In this document: in pieces, positions 15,309 through 23,576 of the stretch | Position numbering within the stretch: the stretch's first letter is position 1 | How the letters are laid out: every line of letters begins with the position of its first letter | Assembly (NCBI GenBank): GCA_025935925.1 | Contig: JAICUI010000024.1 | Location: 1-42,536 of the forward strand | Origin: Chloroflexota bacterium | Lineage (GTDB): Bacteria; Chloroflexota; Limnocylindria; Limnocylindrales; CSP1-4 | DNA: 42,536 nucleotides | Direction: 5' to 3' | Notes under the pieces: model-generated | Told to the model about the DNA's origin: nothing | The model's database searches: none | What the model saw: the letters and a program-made list of their open reading frames with translations, nothing else | Program-made: the position numbers and the translations under genes

Positions 15309-16574
15309 TCAGGACGCGGCGGTCGCGGCCGTGCGGGCGAACCGCACCGGATAGTGGCGCCAGCGGGTGAACCGCTCCGTGCGCGTGTCGCGCTCGGGCA
15401 CGCGATCCGGGTCCGGGCCGATGCCGCGCCGGGCCATCGCCTGGAGCATGAGCGCGACGAGGCCGTGGACGTGCTGGTCGTCGACCGAGAACGAGTCGGG
15501 CACCGGGAAGCCGCCGGCGACCGAGCGTCCCGGGCATTGGTGCGGTCCGGCGCCGAACGACAGGCCCCAGCGCGGCACGCCGTCGGCCACGGCGCGATCC
15601 GGGTCGAACCGGTCGGGCTCGGCGCCGAACAGCCGCTCGTCGCGGTTCGCCGTCGCCGCATCGAGGACGACCTGCGCGTCGGCGCGGATCGCCCTGCCCG
15701 CGACGCTGGTGTCGTGCTCGGCGCGGCGCTTGATCTTCGGCGTCGTCGGGCGGAGCCGGAGCGTCTCGTGGACGGCGCGCTGGGCGTACAGCAGGTCGGA
15801 CGCCAGCCGCTCGACGATCGCGGCCGCGTCGTCCTGCGCGAAGATGAGGTCGAACGCGTTGACCAGCGTCTGGCCGCTGGTGTGGGTCCCGCCCTGAAGG
15901 TACGTCGCGACCTCGCGCACCACCCGGCCGTCGTCGGCGAGCTCGAGGTTCGCGTCGCCGCGGTGCAGGAGGAGCACCGTCAGGATGTCGTGCGGCAGCG
16001 CGTCCTCGGCGAGCTCGCCACGCTGCACGCGGGCGATGAGCTCGGCACGCCGGTTCCACGCGGGTCGGAGGTAGTCGCGCTCGAACTCGACGTAGGTCGC
16101 GCGGACGAGGTCGCGCACCGCGTCCGGGTCCTTCGCGTCGAGGATCGCGGAGCCCTGCGAGAACACGTCGACGAAGTGGACGAGCTGCCGCAGTTGGTCG
16201 ACGTCGCCGGGGTCGAACTCGATGCCGGCGCGGCGACTCGCGAGGACGACGCTCAGCACCTCGCCGAGGCCGTACAGGTCGGCCTCCTCGCGGTCGATCA
16301 GCACGTCGAGCAGCTGGTCCATCACCCGCGGGAACAGGTCTCGCTCGTAGAGGCGGAGGACGTCCGGGCGGAACTGCGTGTTCTCGACGCGGCGCCGGGC
16401 GCGGTGCACCGAGCCATGGCTGATGCTGACCACGCCGTCGCGGATGTTGCCGTCGTGGTACGAGCGCTTGTCGAAGCTCCGTGACAGCTCGGGGTTCAGC
16501 AGCGCCTCGCGGATCTGCTCGTAGCGGTCGAACGTGACGACCTCGGTGAACTCGGTCAGCAGGTCCGTCGTCAT
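15309..16574 (-). CDS. Cytochrome P450
   Basis: Soluble bacterial P450 of 421 residues. Visible: C-helix HGSVHRARRR, I-helix oxygen-activation segment GGTHTSGQT (about 228-236), ExxR motif ETLR at 270-273, and the heme ligand loop FGAGPHQCPG with Cys at 347. It inserts one oxygen atom into an organic substrate using electrons from a ferredoxin. The gene for a small 3Fe-4S ferredoxin lies directly upstream in the same operon (13 bp), a standard pairing; no reductase is seen in the window. ATG 16574 is used; longer readings enter the ferredoxin gene. Substrate unknown. Confidence 0.95.
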   Translation of the reverse strand: MTTDLLTEFTEVVTFDRYEQIREALLNPELSRSFDKRSYHDGNIRDGVVSISHGSVHRARRRVENTQFRPDVLRLYERDLFPRVMDQLLDVLIDREEADLYGLGEVLSVVLASRRAGIEFDPGDVDQLRQLVHFVDVFSQGSAILDAKDPDAVRDLVRATYVEFERDYLRPAWNRRAELIARVQRGELAEDALPHDILTVLLLHRGDANLELADDGRVVREVATYLQGGTHTSGQTLVNAFDLIFAQDDAAAIVERLASDLLYAQRAVHETLRLRPTTPKIKRRAEHDTSVAGRAIRADAQVVLDAATANRDERLFGAEPDRFDPDRAVADGVPRWGLSFGAGPHQCPGRSVAGGFPVPDSFSVDDQHVHGLVALMLQAMARRGIGPDPDRVPERDTRTERFTRWRHYPVRFARTAATAAS

Positions 16575-16587
16575 GGCCTCCCTCCGA

Positions 16588-16818
16588 TCAGCCGTTCGAC
16601 TCATGCAGGACGGTCCCGTCGGCGGCCACGAGCCGGATCGACTGGGTCGGGCAGGTGAACGCCGCGCGCTCCAGGAGGACGGGGTCCTGGTCACCCGCCC
16701 CGGCCAGCGGCACCGACACCCCGCGCGCCTCGTCGATCCGGAAGGCCGTGGGCAGGATTCGTTCGCAGTCCCCGGACCCGATGCAGAGCTCCTCGTCGAC
16801 CGTGACCTGGATCGTCAT
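16588..16818 (-). CDS. [3Fe-4S]-type ferredoxin for P450
   Basis: A 76-residue ferredoxin. The cluster motif CIGSGDC near residue 12 (C-x5-C) and the distal CPTQSI give the three-cysteine pattern of actinobacterial-type [3Fe-4S] P450 ferredoxins. It is acidic, as expected for a redox partner. It is the first gene of a minus-strand operon with the P450 and a racemase-family protein. The promoter 50 bp upstream overlaps one of the recurring palindromes of this region, so it is probably co-regulated with the transport and hydrolase genes. Confidence 0.92.
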   Translation of the reverse strand: MTIQVTVDEELCIGSGDCERILPTAFRIDEARGVSVPLAGAGDQDPVLLERAAFTCPTQSIRLVAADGTVLHESNG

Positions 16819-16867
16819 CGCGCCCTCACCTCGGTGCGTGCTCGGGTTGCCGGGGGGCAGGGTTCGG

Positions 16868-16900
16868 ATTGTACACATCCGTGCGCCGATTGGAGACAAT
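16868..16900 (-). promoter_or_regulatory. Promoter with overlapping GntR-type palindrome, ferredoxin operon
   Basis: Read on the minus strand, the site ATTGTCTCCAAT (16900-16889) matches 9 of 10 fixed positions of ATTGTNNACAAT. Its positions 5-10 form the -35, followed by a spacer of 17 bp and the -10 TACAAT (16873-16868). The expected transcript starts near 16861, about 43 nt before the ferredoxin ATG. On the plus strand the site extends into a perfect 7-bp inverted repeat CCGATTG/CAATCGG (16886-16903). A repressor here would block -35 recognition. Confidence 0.7.
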
Positions 16901-16903
16901 CGG

Positions 16904-16928
16904 CGCGGCCGGAGGCCCTCGGGCCGCG
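16904..16928 (-). terminator. Possible hairpin after MFS gene
   Basis: CGCGGCC (16904-16910) pairs with GGCCGCG (16922-16928) across an 11-nt loop, immediately after the stop of the MFS gene. There is no T-run. It lies between the MFS gene and the ferredoxin promoter, where insulation would make sense. Confidence 0.25.
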
Positions 16929-18311
16929 TCAGGAGCGCTCGATCACCCCCGCCGGCCCGACGCCGAGCAGGTCCTCGGCGGCGATCGCCTCGACGGCCTG
17001 CTCCTCGAGCTCGGCCTCGGAGTGGCCGGCCTCGATGGGACCGGCACCGCCGGCGGCGTCGACCGCGAGCCGCTCGGCGGCGAGCGCCCGCCACGCGCGA
17101 CGCGAGGCCACCAGGCCGACGGGCGTCAGCGCGAGCCCGATCGCGACCGCGGGCTGCGCGCCGACCACGACCGCGGCCGCCCCGGCGGCGAGCGCCGCGA
17201 ACGGCCGGTTGCCGAGGTGGAACATCTGGTGGAACGACATGATCCGGCCGCGCACGGCATCGGGCACCTCGGCCTGGAGCCCGCTCGTCAGCACCGGGAA
17301 GCACAGCGAGAACCCGAAGCCGAGGAAGCTGCCGGCGAGCAGCGCCATCCAGAACTGGCCCGCGAGCACCGTGACCAGCAGCCCGACCGCCTGGATCACG
17401 AGCCCGACGCGCGCGAGGTCCCGCGACCGCCCGGAGCGCCGCAGCGGCACGAACGCGAGCAGCGCGATCGCCGAGCCGATGCTCTGCGCGGCGACGAGGA
17501 ACCCGGCGGCGCTCTCCGGCTGGCCGAGCCCCACGGCGATCGCCGGCGTCAGCGTCCGCACGACCTCGAGCGGCGCGCTCGTCGACACGACGCCGATCAG
17601 CAGCGCGATCACCCAGCGGTGCTCGCGGACGTACTCCACCGCGCTCGTGCCCGCGGCGCGCGCACCGGCCCGGACCCGGTCGGCGGCCCCGGCCGCGAGC
17701 CCGTGGCGCGCGAGGTACACCATGGCGACGATCGGCGCGAGGTAGCTCGCCGCGTTGACCGCGAACGCCCAGCCGACGCCGGCCTCCGCGATCACGACCG
17801 CGGCGAGGATCGGCCCCGCCATCTGGCCGATGACGAACTGGAGCGTGTTGACGCCGACCGCGTCGGTGATCTCCTCGCGCGGCACGGTCGCCGGGAGGAT
17901 CGCGACGAGCGCGGGCTTCGCGACCGCGTACGTGGCGTTGAGCAGGAACGCGATCACGATCACGCTCGCCTCGTTCGCGACCCCCGTGAACGCGATGCCC
18001 GCCAGCACGGCCGCGAGGAGCCCCGAGACGCCGTGCGTGACGACGACCACGGTGCGGCGGTCGAAGCGGTCGCCGATGACGCCGCCGGCGATCGAGAACA
18101 GGAAGATCGGCAGGAACGACGCGAAGTTGAGGATCCCGACCGCGAGCGCCGACCCGGTGCGCTCGTACACGAACACCGCGGCCGCGACGGTCTGCAGCCA
18201 GGTGCCGATGTTGGATACCACGCCGCCCAGCCAGTAGACCGTGAACGGCCGGTGACGGAACGGGCCGAGGCGCCGGGCGAGGCCGCGGGAGGGCGCCGGA
18301 AGTGTCTCCAA
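16929..18311 (-). CDS. MFS transporter (EntS/MFS_3-like)
   Basis: A 460-residue integral membrane protein with about 12 transmembrane helices. The N-terminal half has the MFS loop motif GGVIGDRFDRRTVVVV after helix 2 and begins with PFRHRPFTVYWLGGVVSNIGTWLQ, the typical opening of the EntS-like exporter branch. The C-terminal ~75 residues are a cytosolic acidic tail. The start is probably TTG 18311, as no ATG or GTG lies near it. The gene is divergent from the YtcJ amidohydrolase, and the operator at 18322-18333 falls within 22 bp of this start, so both directions could be controlled together. Likely role: efflux or uptake of a pathway compound; direction unknown. Confidence 0.88.
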   Translation of the reverse strand: METLPAPSRGLARRLGPFRHRPFTVYWLGGVVSNIGTWLQTVAAAVFVYERTGSALAVGILNFASFLPIFLFSIAGGVIGDRFDRRTVVVVTHGVSGLLAAVLAGIAFTGVANEASVIVIAFLLNATYAVAKPALVAILPATVPREEITDAVGVNTLQFVIGQMAGPILAAVVIAEAGVGWAFAVNAASYLAPIVAMVYLARHGLAAGAADRVRAGARAAGTSAVEYVREHRWVIALLIGVVSTSAPLEVVRTLTPAIAVGLGQPESAAGFLVAAQSIGSAIALLAFVPLRRSGRSRDLARVGLVIQAVGLLVTVLAGQFWMALLAGSFLGFGFSLCFPVLTSGLQAEVPDAVRGRIMSFHQMFHLGNRPFAALAAGAAAVVVGAQPAVAIGLALTPVGLVASRRAWRALAAERLAVDAAGGAGPIEAGHSEAELEEQAVEAIAAEDLLGVGPAGVIERS

Positions 18312-18321
18312 GTTCCCTCAG

Positions 18322-18354
18322 ATTCTAGACAATCCGGGCCCCAATGCATACATT
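18322..18354 (+). promoter_or_regulatory. Promoter with overlapping palindrome, leaderless amidohydrolase
   Basis: Site ATTCTAGACAAT (18322-18333) matches 9 of 10 palindrome positions. The -35 TAGACA (18326-18331) lies inside it, a 17-bp spacer follows, and the -10 is TACATT (18349-18354). The expected start of transcription, 7 nt after the -10, is the G of the GTG codon at 18361, which predicts a leaderless mRNA. On the other strand TAGAAT (18327-18322) could act as a -10 for the divergent MFS gene. Confidence 0.7.
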
Positions 18355-18360
18355 CTAGCC

Positions 18361-20007
18361 GTGTCGGATCGGCCTCGGCCAGCGTCGGCGGAGCTCCTCC
18401 TCCGCAACGGCCGGCTCCACGCGACGGTCCGTCCCGAGGTGGACGGCACGGCGGTCGCGATCGCCGGCGGCCGCGTCGTCGCGATCGGCAGCGATGCGGA
18501 CCTCGAGCCGCTCGTCGGCCCGGCGACCACGGTCCGCGACGTCGGCGGGGCCGCGATCCTGCCGGCGCTGATCGACAGCCACACGCATTTCCACCGGGCT
18601 TCGCTCGTGCGCCGGCTGTTCCTCGACTTCGAGCGGCTGGCCCCGGCATCCATCGCCGACGTCCAGGGTCACGTCGCGGAGCGCCACGCGGCGCTGCCGG
18701 CCTCGGCGTGGGTCCAGGGCGACTCGCTGGCCGCGAGCCGGCTGGCCGAGCGGCGCTGGCCCGACCGTACCGACCTCGAGGCGGCCGCACCCGGTCGCGC
18801 GGTGGTCCTCCGCGGGCTCGGCAAGCACGTCGTGGTGGCGAGCAGCGCCGCGCTCCAGGCCGCCGGCATCGACCGGACGACGCCGGACCCGCCCGGCGGA
18901 CGCATCGAGCGCGACACCGACGGCGAGCCCACGGGCGTCCTCCACGAGCGCGCGAAGCTGCGCCTCGACACGTCGGCGCCGGACACGGTCGTCCCGGCCC
19001 CGACGCGCGGCGAGCGGCTCGCCGCGCTCCGCGCCGCGCTCCCGGACCTTCACCGGCTGGGCATCACGACGATCCACGAGATGATCCGGCTGCCCGAGGA
19101 GGCGGACGACCTCGCGGCGCTCCATGCGTCGGGCGAGCTGCCGATCCGCGTCCGGCTGCTGTACCGGGTCGTCGAGTCGCCGATCCGGCTCGAGCACCTC
19201 GCGACGCTCGGGATCCGCGCGGACCTCGGCGACGACCGGTACCGGGTGGCCGGCGTCAAGGTCAGCGTCGACGGCTGGTGCATCTTCGGCAACGCGGCGG
19301 TCTACGAGCCGTACCTGGGCGGCGAACGCGGCATCCTCCGCGTCGAGCCGGCGGAGCTGTGCCGGATCGTGGACGCCGCGAACGCGCGCGGCCTCCAGGT
19401 CTCGGTGCATGCGGTGGGGCCGCGGGCGGTCGACGCCGCGCTGGACGCGTTCGAGGCGGCAGGTCCCGCGTCGGTCCCGCCGTACCGCCTCGAGCACGGG
19501 CACCTGGACATGGACGAGGCGCGCCTCGCGCGCATGCGCGCGCTCGACGTGTGGTGGTCGGTCCAGCCGGCACTCCTCGCCGCGTACCGCGACGACTGGG
19601 AGGCGGTGCTCGAGCCGGAGCGGGTGCAGGCGATCCTGCCGCTCGCAGCGGCGGGCCGGCTCGGCATCCCGGTCCTGTACAACTCGGACGTGCCGACCGG
19701 ACCGCAGGACCCGTTCCTCGCGATCCGCGCCGCGGTCACGCGCGACAGCGGCGGCGGGCGTCCGATCGGCCCGGACGAGCGCGTCGACCCGGTGACGGCG
19801 TGGCGCGCGTGGACCGAGCTTCCGGCCCGTGCCGCGCGCGACGACGGCCTCGGCCACCTCCGGCCCGGCGCGCTCGGCGACGCGATCGTCGTGGCGCCGG
19901 ACCCGCTCGATCCCGCCGGTGGCCGCCACGCACACGGCAACCCGCTCGACCCGGACCTCGTCCTCACGGTGCACGACGGCAGGGTCGTCCACGAGGCGGA
20001 CAGGTGA
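18361..20007 (+). CDS. YtcJ-like metal-dependent amidohydrolase (Amidohydro_3)
   Basis: Predicted exo-enzyme-type hydrolase of 548 residues. The N-terminal beta-sandwich is followed by the metal motif LIDSHTHFHRA, then HAVGPRAVDAALDAF and YRLEHGHLDM (His ligands), and NSDVPTGPQDPF (catalytic Asp) near the C-terminus. Members of this branch hydrolyse amides, N-formyl or carbamate bonds; several have unknown substrates. GTG 18361 lies only 6 nt beyond the -10 and has no ribosome binding site, so it is likely translated from a leaderless transcript. It is followed by the GntR regulator 124 bp later, possibly in one transcript. Confidence 0.88.
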   Translation: MSDRPRPASAELLLRNGRLHATVRPEVDGTAVAIAGGRVVAIGSDADLEPLVGPATTVRDVGGAAILPALIDSHTHFHRASLVRRLFLDFERLAPASIADVQGHVAERHAALPASAWVQGDSLAASRLAERRWPDRTDLEAAAPGRAVVLRGLGKHVVVASSAALQAAGIDRTTPDPPGGRIERDTDGEPTGVLHERAKLRLDTSAPDTVVPAPTRGERLAALRAALPDLHRLGITTIHEMIRLPEEADDLAALHASGELPIRVRLLYRVVESPIRLEHLATLGIRADLGDDRYRVAGVKVSVDGWCIFGNAAVYEPYLGGERGILRVEPAELCRIVDAANARGLQVSVHAVGPRAVDAALDAFEAAGPASVPPYRLEHGHLDMDEARLARMRALDVWWSVQPALLAAYRDDWEAVLEPERVQAILPLAAAGRLGIPVLYNSDVPTGPQDPFLAIRAAVTRDSGGGRPIGPDERVDPVTAWRAWTELPARAARDDGLGHLRPGALGDAIVVAPDPLDPAGGRHAHGNPLDPDLVLTVHDGRVVHEADR

Positions 20008-20131
20008 GCCACCGGTCGGACCGCCTCGACACCCGTGCGACCGCCGCTCCGCGGTCGCTCGACAGGTCATACTCCGCGGAGCAACCATTGATGTCGGCGC
20101 GGCGGCCGCGCCGAAGGGAGGCACCGACACC

Positions 20132-20890
20132 ATGGTGATGACGTCTGCCCGGCGTGGTCCATCGGGACGCGGGGTGTCGTCCAGGGAGGCCGAGCACGTC
20201 CGGGCGATCATCGAGAGCGCCCGCGACACGAACGTCACGGCGCAGGAGCTCGTCCTGTCGTCGCTGCGCGACGCGGTGCTGGCCGGCGTGTTCGAGCCGG
20301 GGGCCCGCCTCCGGCAGGAGGAGCTCGCGGACATCTTCCAGACGAGCCGGATCCCGGTCCGCGAGGCGCTCCGCGCCCTGGAGTACGAGGGGCTGGTCCG
20401 CTCCGAGCCGCATCGCGGGTTCACCGTCACCCGCCTCGACGCGGACGAGGTGGAGGAGGTGTACGACCTCCGGATCCTGCTCGAGTCGCACGCCGTCCGG
20501 CTTGCGCTGCCGCTGCTGACCGACGAGGATCTCGCCGACCTCGAGGACCTGTTCGCCCAGGTGCGGAACGCCCCGTCGCCCGACGAGGGCCTGGCCGCCC
20601 GCGAGGCGTTCTACACGCGGCTGTACTCCGTCTCGGGGCGCCCGCGCCTCGTCGGGCTGATCATCCGGCTGCGCCAGGAGGTCGCCCGCGCGCTGCGCTG
20701 GCCCACGATCCAGCACTCGCCGTCGATCCACGAGCAGTTCTTCGAGGCGGTGCGGACCGGGGACGCCGAGCGCGCCGTCGCGCAGCTGTCCGCGCACTAC
20801 CGCCGCGTTGCCGCCCTCATCCGGCGCCACCTGCGCGAGAGCGAGGCCCGGGAACGCGCCGCGAACGACCGGCGGTCCTCACGGGGCTGA
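20132..20890 (+). CDS. GntR-family regulator with FCD domain
   Basis: Transcription factor of 252 residues. After a ~37-residue N-terminal arm, the winged-helix domain (about 38-105) has GARLRQEELADIFQTSRIPV and REALRALEYEGLV. The all-helical FCD ligand domain (about 110-235) follows, beginning with VYDLRILLESHAVRLAL. In FCD proteins a metal or acid ligand is bound by Asp/His residues; here the usual FH position reads FY (AREAFYTRLY), while a later His (SAHYRRV) is kept. ATG 20132 has GGGAGG 10 nt upstream. Known FCD regulators bind palindromes of the form TNGTNNNACNA or ATTGTNNACAAT, the same type as the seven sites found around it, so it is the prime candidate for local repressor. No copy of the site precedes its own gene. 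Confidence 0.92.
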   Translation: MVMTSARRGPSGRGVSSREAEHVRAIIESARDTNVTAQELVLSSLRDAVLAGVFEPGARLRQEELADIFQTSRIPVREALRALEYEGLVRSEPHRGFTVTRLDADEVEEVYDLRILLESHAVRLALPLLTDEDLADLEDLFAQVRNAPSPDEGLAAREAFYTRLYSVSGRPRLVGLIIRLRQEVARALRWPTIQHSPSIHEQFFEAVRTGDAERAVAQLSAHYRRVAALIRRHLRESEARERAANDRRSSRG

Positions 20891-20902
20891 CCGCGTGCGC
20901 GG

Positions 20903-21751
20903 CTAGCGGATCGCAGGCCGCCAGCGGTCGAAGTAGCGCTGGATCCGCCCGATCACGATGCCGACGAAGACGCCGAAGGCGCCGACGAGCAGCACGCCGA
21001 GCATCACGCGCGAGGCGTTCAGCAGGTTGCCGTTGAGGCTGATGTAGAAGCCGATCCCGACGTTCGCCGCGATGAACTCGGCGACGATCACGCCCACGAG
21101 CGCGCGGCCCGCGCCGATCCGGAGGCCGGTGACGATGAACGGCACGCTGCTGGGCAGCGTGACCGAGGTGAACGCCAGCCAGCGGGACGCGCCGAAGCTG
21201 CGCGCGGTCTCGAGATGGCGCGGATCGGCCGACTTGACGCCCGTGATCGTGCTGACCGTCAGCGTCACCAGGGCCTCGAGGAAGACGACGGCGAACTTCG
21301 CGCCGATCCCGATCCCGAACAGCAGGATGATCAGCGGGACGAGCGCCACCGTCGGGGTGGCGTACAGGGCAGAGAGCAGCGGGTCGACGATCATCCCGAT
21401 CCGGCGGAACGTCCCGAGGATCAGGCCGAGCGGGATGCCGACCACGATGGCCAGCGCGAACCCGACGGTCCACTCCAGCAGGCTCGTCGCGATGTGCGGC
21501 CACAGCGCGCCGTTGCCGAAGTCCGTGACCGCGGCGCTCCAGATGCGCGTCGGCGAGCTGAGCAACGACGCCCGCGCCATGCCGAGGTCGATCGCGGCCT
21601 CCCAGGCGATGAGCACGACGACGAAGCCGATGATCCCGAAGACCAGCGGCTCGTTCTTGATCGAGCGACGCATGCGCGGCGGCTGCGGGTGGCGCCGCTT
21701 GGCCTGCTGCTCGCTGGGGGCAAGGCCGCTGGTCGTCGTCTGGGCAGCCAT
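20903..21751 (-). CDS. ABC transporter permease (NitT/TauT type), copy A
   Basis: A 282-residue permease with about six transmembrane helices. The BPD_transp_1 coupling loop is seen as ARSFGASRWLAFTSVTLPSS, the EAA-type motif contacting the ATPase. N-terminal segment FGIIGFVVVLIAWEAAI is the first helix. It belongs with SsuC/TauC/NrtB-like importers. It is the last gene of a permease-ATPase-permease operon, 2 bp after the ATPase stop. It differs clearly from the second permease at 22545 (about one third to one half identity by eye), suggesting a heterodimeric channel. Confidence 0.93.
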   Translation of the reverse strand: MAAQTTTSGLAPSEQQAKRRHPQPPRMRRSIKNEPLVFGIIGFVVVLIAWEAAIDLGMARASLLSSPTRIWSAAVTDFGNGALWPHIATSLLEWTVGFALAIVVGIPLGLILGTFRRIGMIVDPLLSALYATPTVALVPLIILLFGIGIGAKFAVVFLEALVTLTVSTITGVKSADPRHLETARSFGASRWLAFTSVTLPSSVPFIVTGLRIGAGRALVGVIVAEFIAANVGIGFYISLNGNLLNASRVMLGVLLVGAFGVFVGIVIGRIQRYFDRWRPAIR

Positions 21752-21753
21752 CC

Positions 21754-22548
21754 TCAGGCGGCCGCCTCGGGGCCGACCGACAGCTGCTTCGAGATCAGCC
21801 GCCAGATCTGCTCCTCGTACTCGACGAACCGCGGCGTCCGCTTGATGTCGAGGTCGCGCGGTCGCGGGAGCTCGATGGTGATGTCGGCGAGGATCCGGCC
21901 GGGCCGTGCGCTCATGACGATCACGCGGTCCGACAGGAAGATCGCCTCGTCGATCTGGTGGGTGATGAACAGGACGGTCTTCTGCGCCTCGGACCAGATG
22001 CGGATCAGCTCGACCTGCATCAGCTCGCGGGTCTGGGCGTCGAGCGCGGCGAACGGCTCGTCCATCAGGAGCAGCTCGGGGTCGACGGTCAGGGCGCGCG
22101 CGAGGTTCGCGCGCTGCTGCATGCCGCCCGACAGCTGGTACGGGTACTTCGATTCGAAGCCCTCGAGGCCGACCAGCTTGATGAACGGCAACGCGCGCGC
22201 GAACGCCTCCTTGCGCTTGACCCCGCGGCACGCGAGGCCGTACGCGACGTTGCGCTGGACCGAGTACCACGGGAACAGCGACGAGTCCTGGAAGACCATC
22301 GCGTGGTCGCTGCCGCCCTTCGAATGCTTGATCTCGATCTCGCCCTCGGTCGCCGGCAGCAGGCCGTTGACGATCTTGAGGAAGGTCGACTTGCCGCAGC
22401 CCGACGGGCCGACGATCGACACGAACTCTCCCTCGGGGATCTCGATGTCCATCCGTTCGATCGCCGTCAGCCGCTCGCGGGTCGCCGGGTCGCGGTACTC
22501 CATCCGCACCCCCGTCGCGCGGAGGGCCAAAGCCTGCTCGGTCATCAT
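21754..22548 (-). CDS. ABC transporter ATP-binding protein (NitT/TauT type)
   Basis: A 264-residue ATPase. Walker A is GPSGCGKST, the Q-loop lies in VFQDSSLFPW, the signature is LSGGMQQRANLARAL, Walker B is LLLMDEPFAALD and the switch His is in LFITHQIDEAI. It powers the importer formed with the two flanking permeases and the binding protein at 23577. It starts at ATG 22548 (or the adjacent ATG 22545) within the stop of the upstream permease, with GAGGAG upstream. The C-terminal region after ~230 is a short extension as in SsuB/TauB. Confidence 0.95.
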   Translation of the reverse strand: MMTEQALALRATGVRMEYRDPATRERLTAIERMDIEIPEGEFVSIVGPSGCGKSTFLKIVNGLLPATEGEIEIKHSKGGSDHAMVFQDSSLFPWYSVQRNVAYGLACRGVKRKEAFARALPFIKLVGLEGFESKYPYQLSGGMQQRANLARALTVDPELLLMDEPFAALDAQTRELMQVELIRIWSEAQKTVLFITHQIDEAIFLSDRVIVMSARPGRILADITIELPRPRDLDIKRTPRFVEYEEQIWRLISKQLSVGPEAAA

Positions 22549-23390
22549 CGCTCCTCGCTCACGGGGCGCCATCGATCGAAGTAGTGCTCGACGCGCCGCA
22601 GCGCCGCCACGCCGAGGATCCCGGAGAACGTGAAGATCAGGACGCCGAAGAACATCCGGTCGGGCTGGATGTTCTCGTTGGCGCGGACGATGAGGACGCC
22701 GAGCCCGCTCGTCTGCGCATAGATCTCACCGACGATCACGCCGATGAGCGCCCGGCCGATGCCGAGCCGGAGACCCGTCGTGATGAACGGCACCGTCGCG
22801 GGCCCGACGACCGAGGTGAACGTCAGCCGCTGCGACGCGCCGAACGACTTGGCGACGTCCAGCAGGCGGCGGTCGACCGTCCGGACGCCCTGGACCGTCG
22901 GGATGATGATCGAGAAGAAGGCGCCGAGGAAGACCACCGCGATCTTCGACTCGACGCCGAGGCCGACCCACAGCACGAGCAGCGGGATGAGCGCGATCCG
23001 GGGCAGCGAGTTGAACAGGTTCAGCCACGGATCGATCATGTACGACAGCCGGCGGTACCAGCCGATGATCAGGCCGAGCGGGATGGCGGTGATCACGGCG
23101 AGCGTGTAGCCGGTGACGAACTCCCACACGCTGACCTTGACGTCGTTCCAGAAGCGGGCGAGCTGGACCTCGCGGACCGCGGCGGACGCGATGTCGGTGG
23201 GCTTGCTGAAGAAGAACTGGTCCACGACGCCGGACCGGCTGCCGAGCTCCCAGAGCAGCAGGAACCCGATGACGCCGGACGCCCCGAGGACCCAGGCCTC
23301 GTGGTTGCGGTACCAGCGCTGGAGCGGCGAGCGGTGCTTCCGGTCGCGCTCGTTGCGGACCGGGCGCAGCGCGGGCGAGGCCGTCGTCAT
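22545..23390 (-). CDS. ABC transporter permease (NitT/TauT type), copy B
   Basis: A 281-residue permease, first gene of the transporter operon. About six transmembrane helices; the coupling loop is AKSFGASQRLTFTSVVGPAT. It resembles copy A most in the second half (the ends VEHYFDRWRP and IQRYFDRWRP are nearly the same), pointing to a gene duplication. It is divergent from the binding-protein gene; the 186-bp gap between them contains the best palindrome of the window, which can also serve a promoter on this strand. Stop overlaps the ATPase start. Confidence 0.93.
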   Translation of the reverse strand: MTTASPALRPVRNERDRKHRSPLQRWYRNHEAWVLGASGVIGFLLLWELGSRSGVVDQFFFSKPTDIASAAVREVQLARFWNDVKVSVWEFVTGYTLAVITAIPLGLIIGWYRRLSYMIDPWLNLFNSLPRIALIPLLVLWVGLGVESKIAVVFLGAFFSIIIPTVQGVRTVDRRLLDVAKSFGASQRLTFTSVVGPATVPFITTGLRLGIGRALIGVIVGEIYAQTSGLGVLIVRANENIQPDRMFFGVLIFTFSGILGVAALRRVEHYFDRWRPVSEER

Positions 23391-23452
23391 CGTGCGGAAA
23401 CCGGCTCCGATGGTGGCGGGACTGCGCGCGACCGCTCAGGAGTGAGCGGGCG

Positions 23453-23488
23453 GTCGGCCCGGATTGGATGAAGTGTCGGCCCGGATTG
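23453..23488. repeat. 14-bp direct repeat in divergent ABC promoter
   Basis: GTCGGCCCGGATTG occurs at 23453-23466 and again at 23475-23488, offset 22 bp, about two helical turns. Each copy ends in the left half of the palindrome: ATTGGATGAAGT (degenerate) and ATTGTAGACAAT (perfect). This may allow two regulator dimers to bind on the same face of the DNA. Confidence 0.6.
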
Positions 23489-23496
23489 TAGACAAT
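23463..23496 (-). promoter_or_regulatory. Minus-strand promoter for ABC permease operon
   Basis: Read on the minus strand, the palindrome (23496-23485) contains TCTACA as -35, followed by an 18-bp spacer and TCCAAT (23468-23463) as -10. The same arrangement, with the same -10 and spacing, occurs at 33012-33045, which supports it. Predicted leader to ATG 23390 is about 65 nt. Confidence 0.5.
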
Positions 23497-23517
23497 GTCA
23501 ATGCCATCGGGTACATT
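23485..23517 (+). promoter_or_regulatory. Promoter with perfect palindrome, ABC binding protein
   Basis: ATTGTAGACAAT (23485-23496) matches all fixed positions. The -35 TAGACA (23489-23494) lies within it, the spacer is 17 bp and the -10 is TACATT (23512-23517). The transcript should start near 23524, about 53 nt before the ATG, with GGAGGAGG before the gene. This is the reference site for the motif. Confidence 0.75.
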
Positions 23518-23576
23518 CCGAAGCCGCTCGCACCCGTGGAATCGTCGCCCGATTCGGGCGGCACCTGGAGGAGGCT

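Noticed and set aside
4824-16818. Nicotinate degradation cluster (Mo hydroxylase, alpha/beta hydrolase, maleate isomerase-like proteins)
   Set aside because: There is no recognisable ring-cleaving NicX-type dioxygenase or maleamate amidohydrolase, and the racemase-family proteins lack the cysteines expected of maleate isomerase.
16869-20138. Plus-strand open frame of 1089 codons
   Set aside because: It runs antisense through the MFS gene and out of frame through the YtcJ amidohydrolase; its translation is Arg/Asp/Pro-rich without domains, a typical shadow in high-GC DNA.
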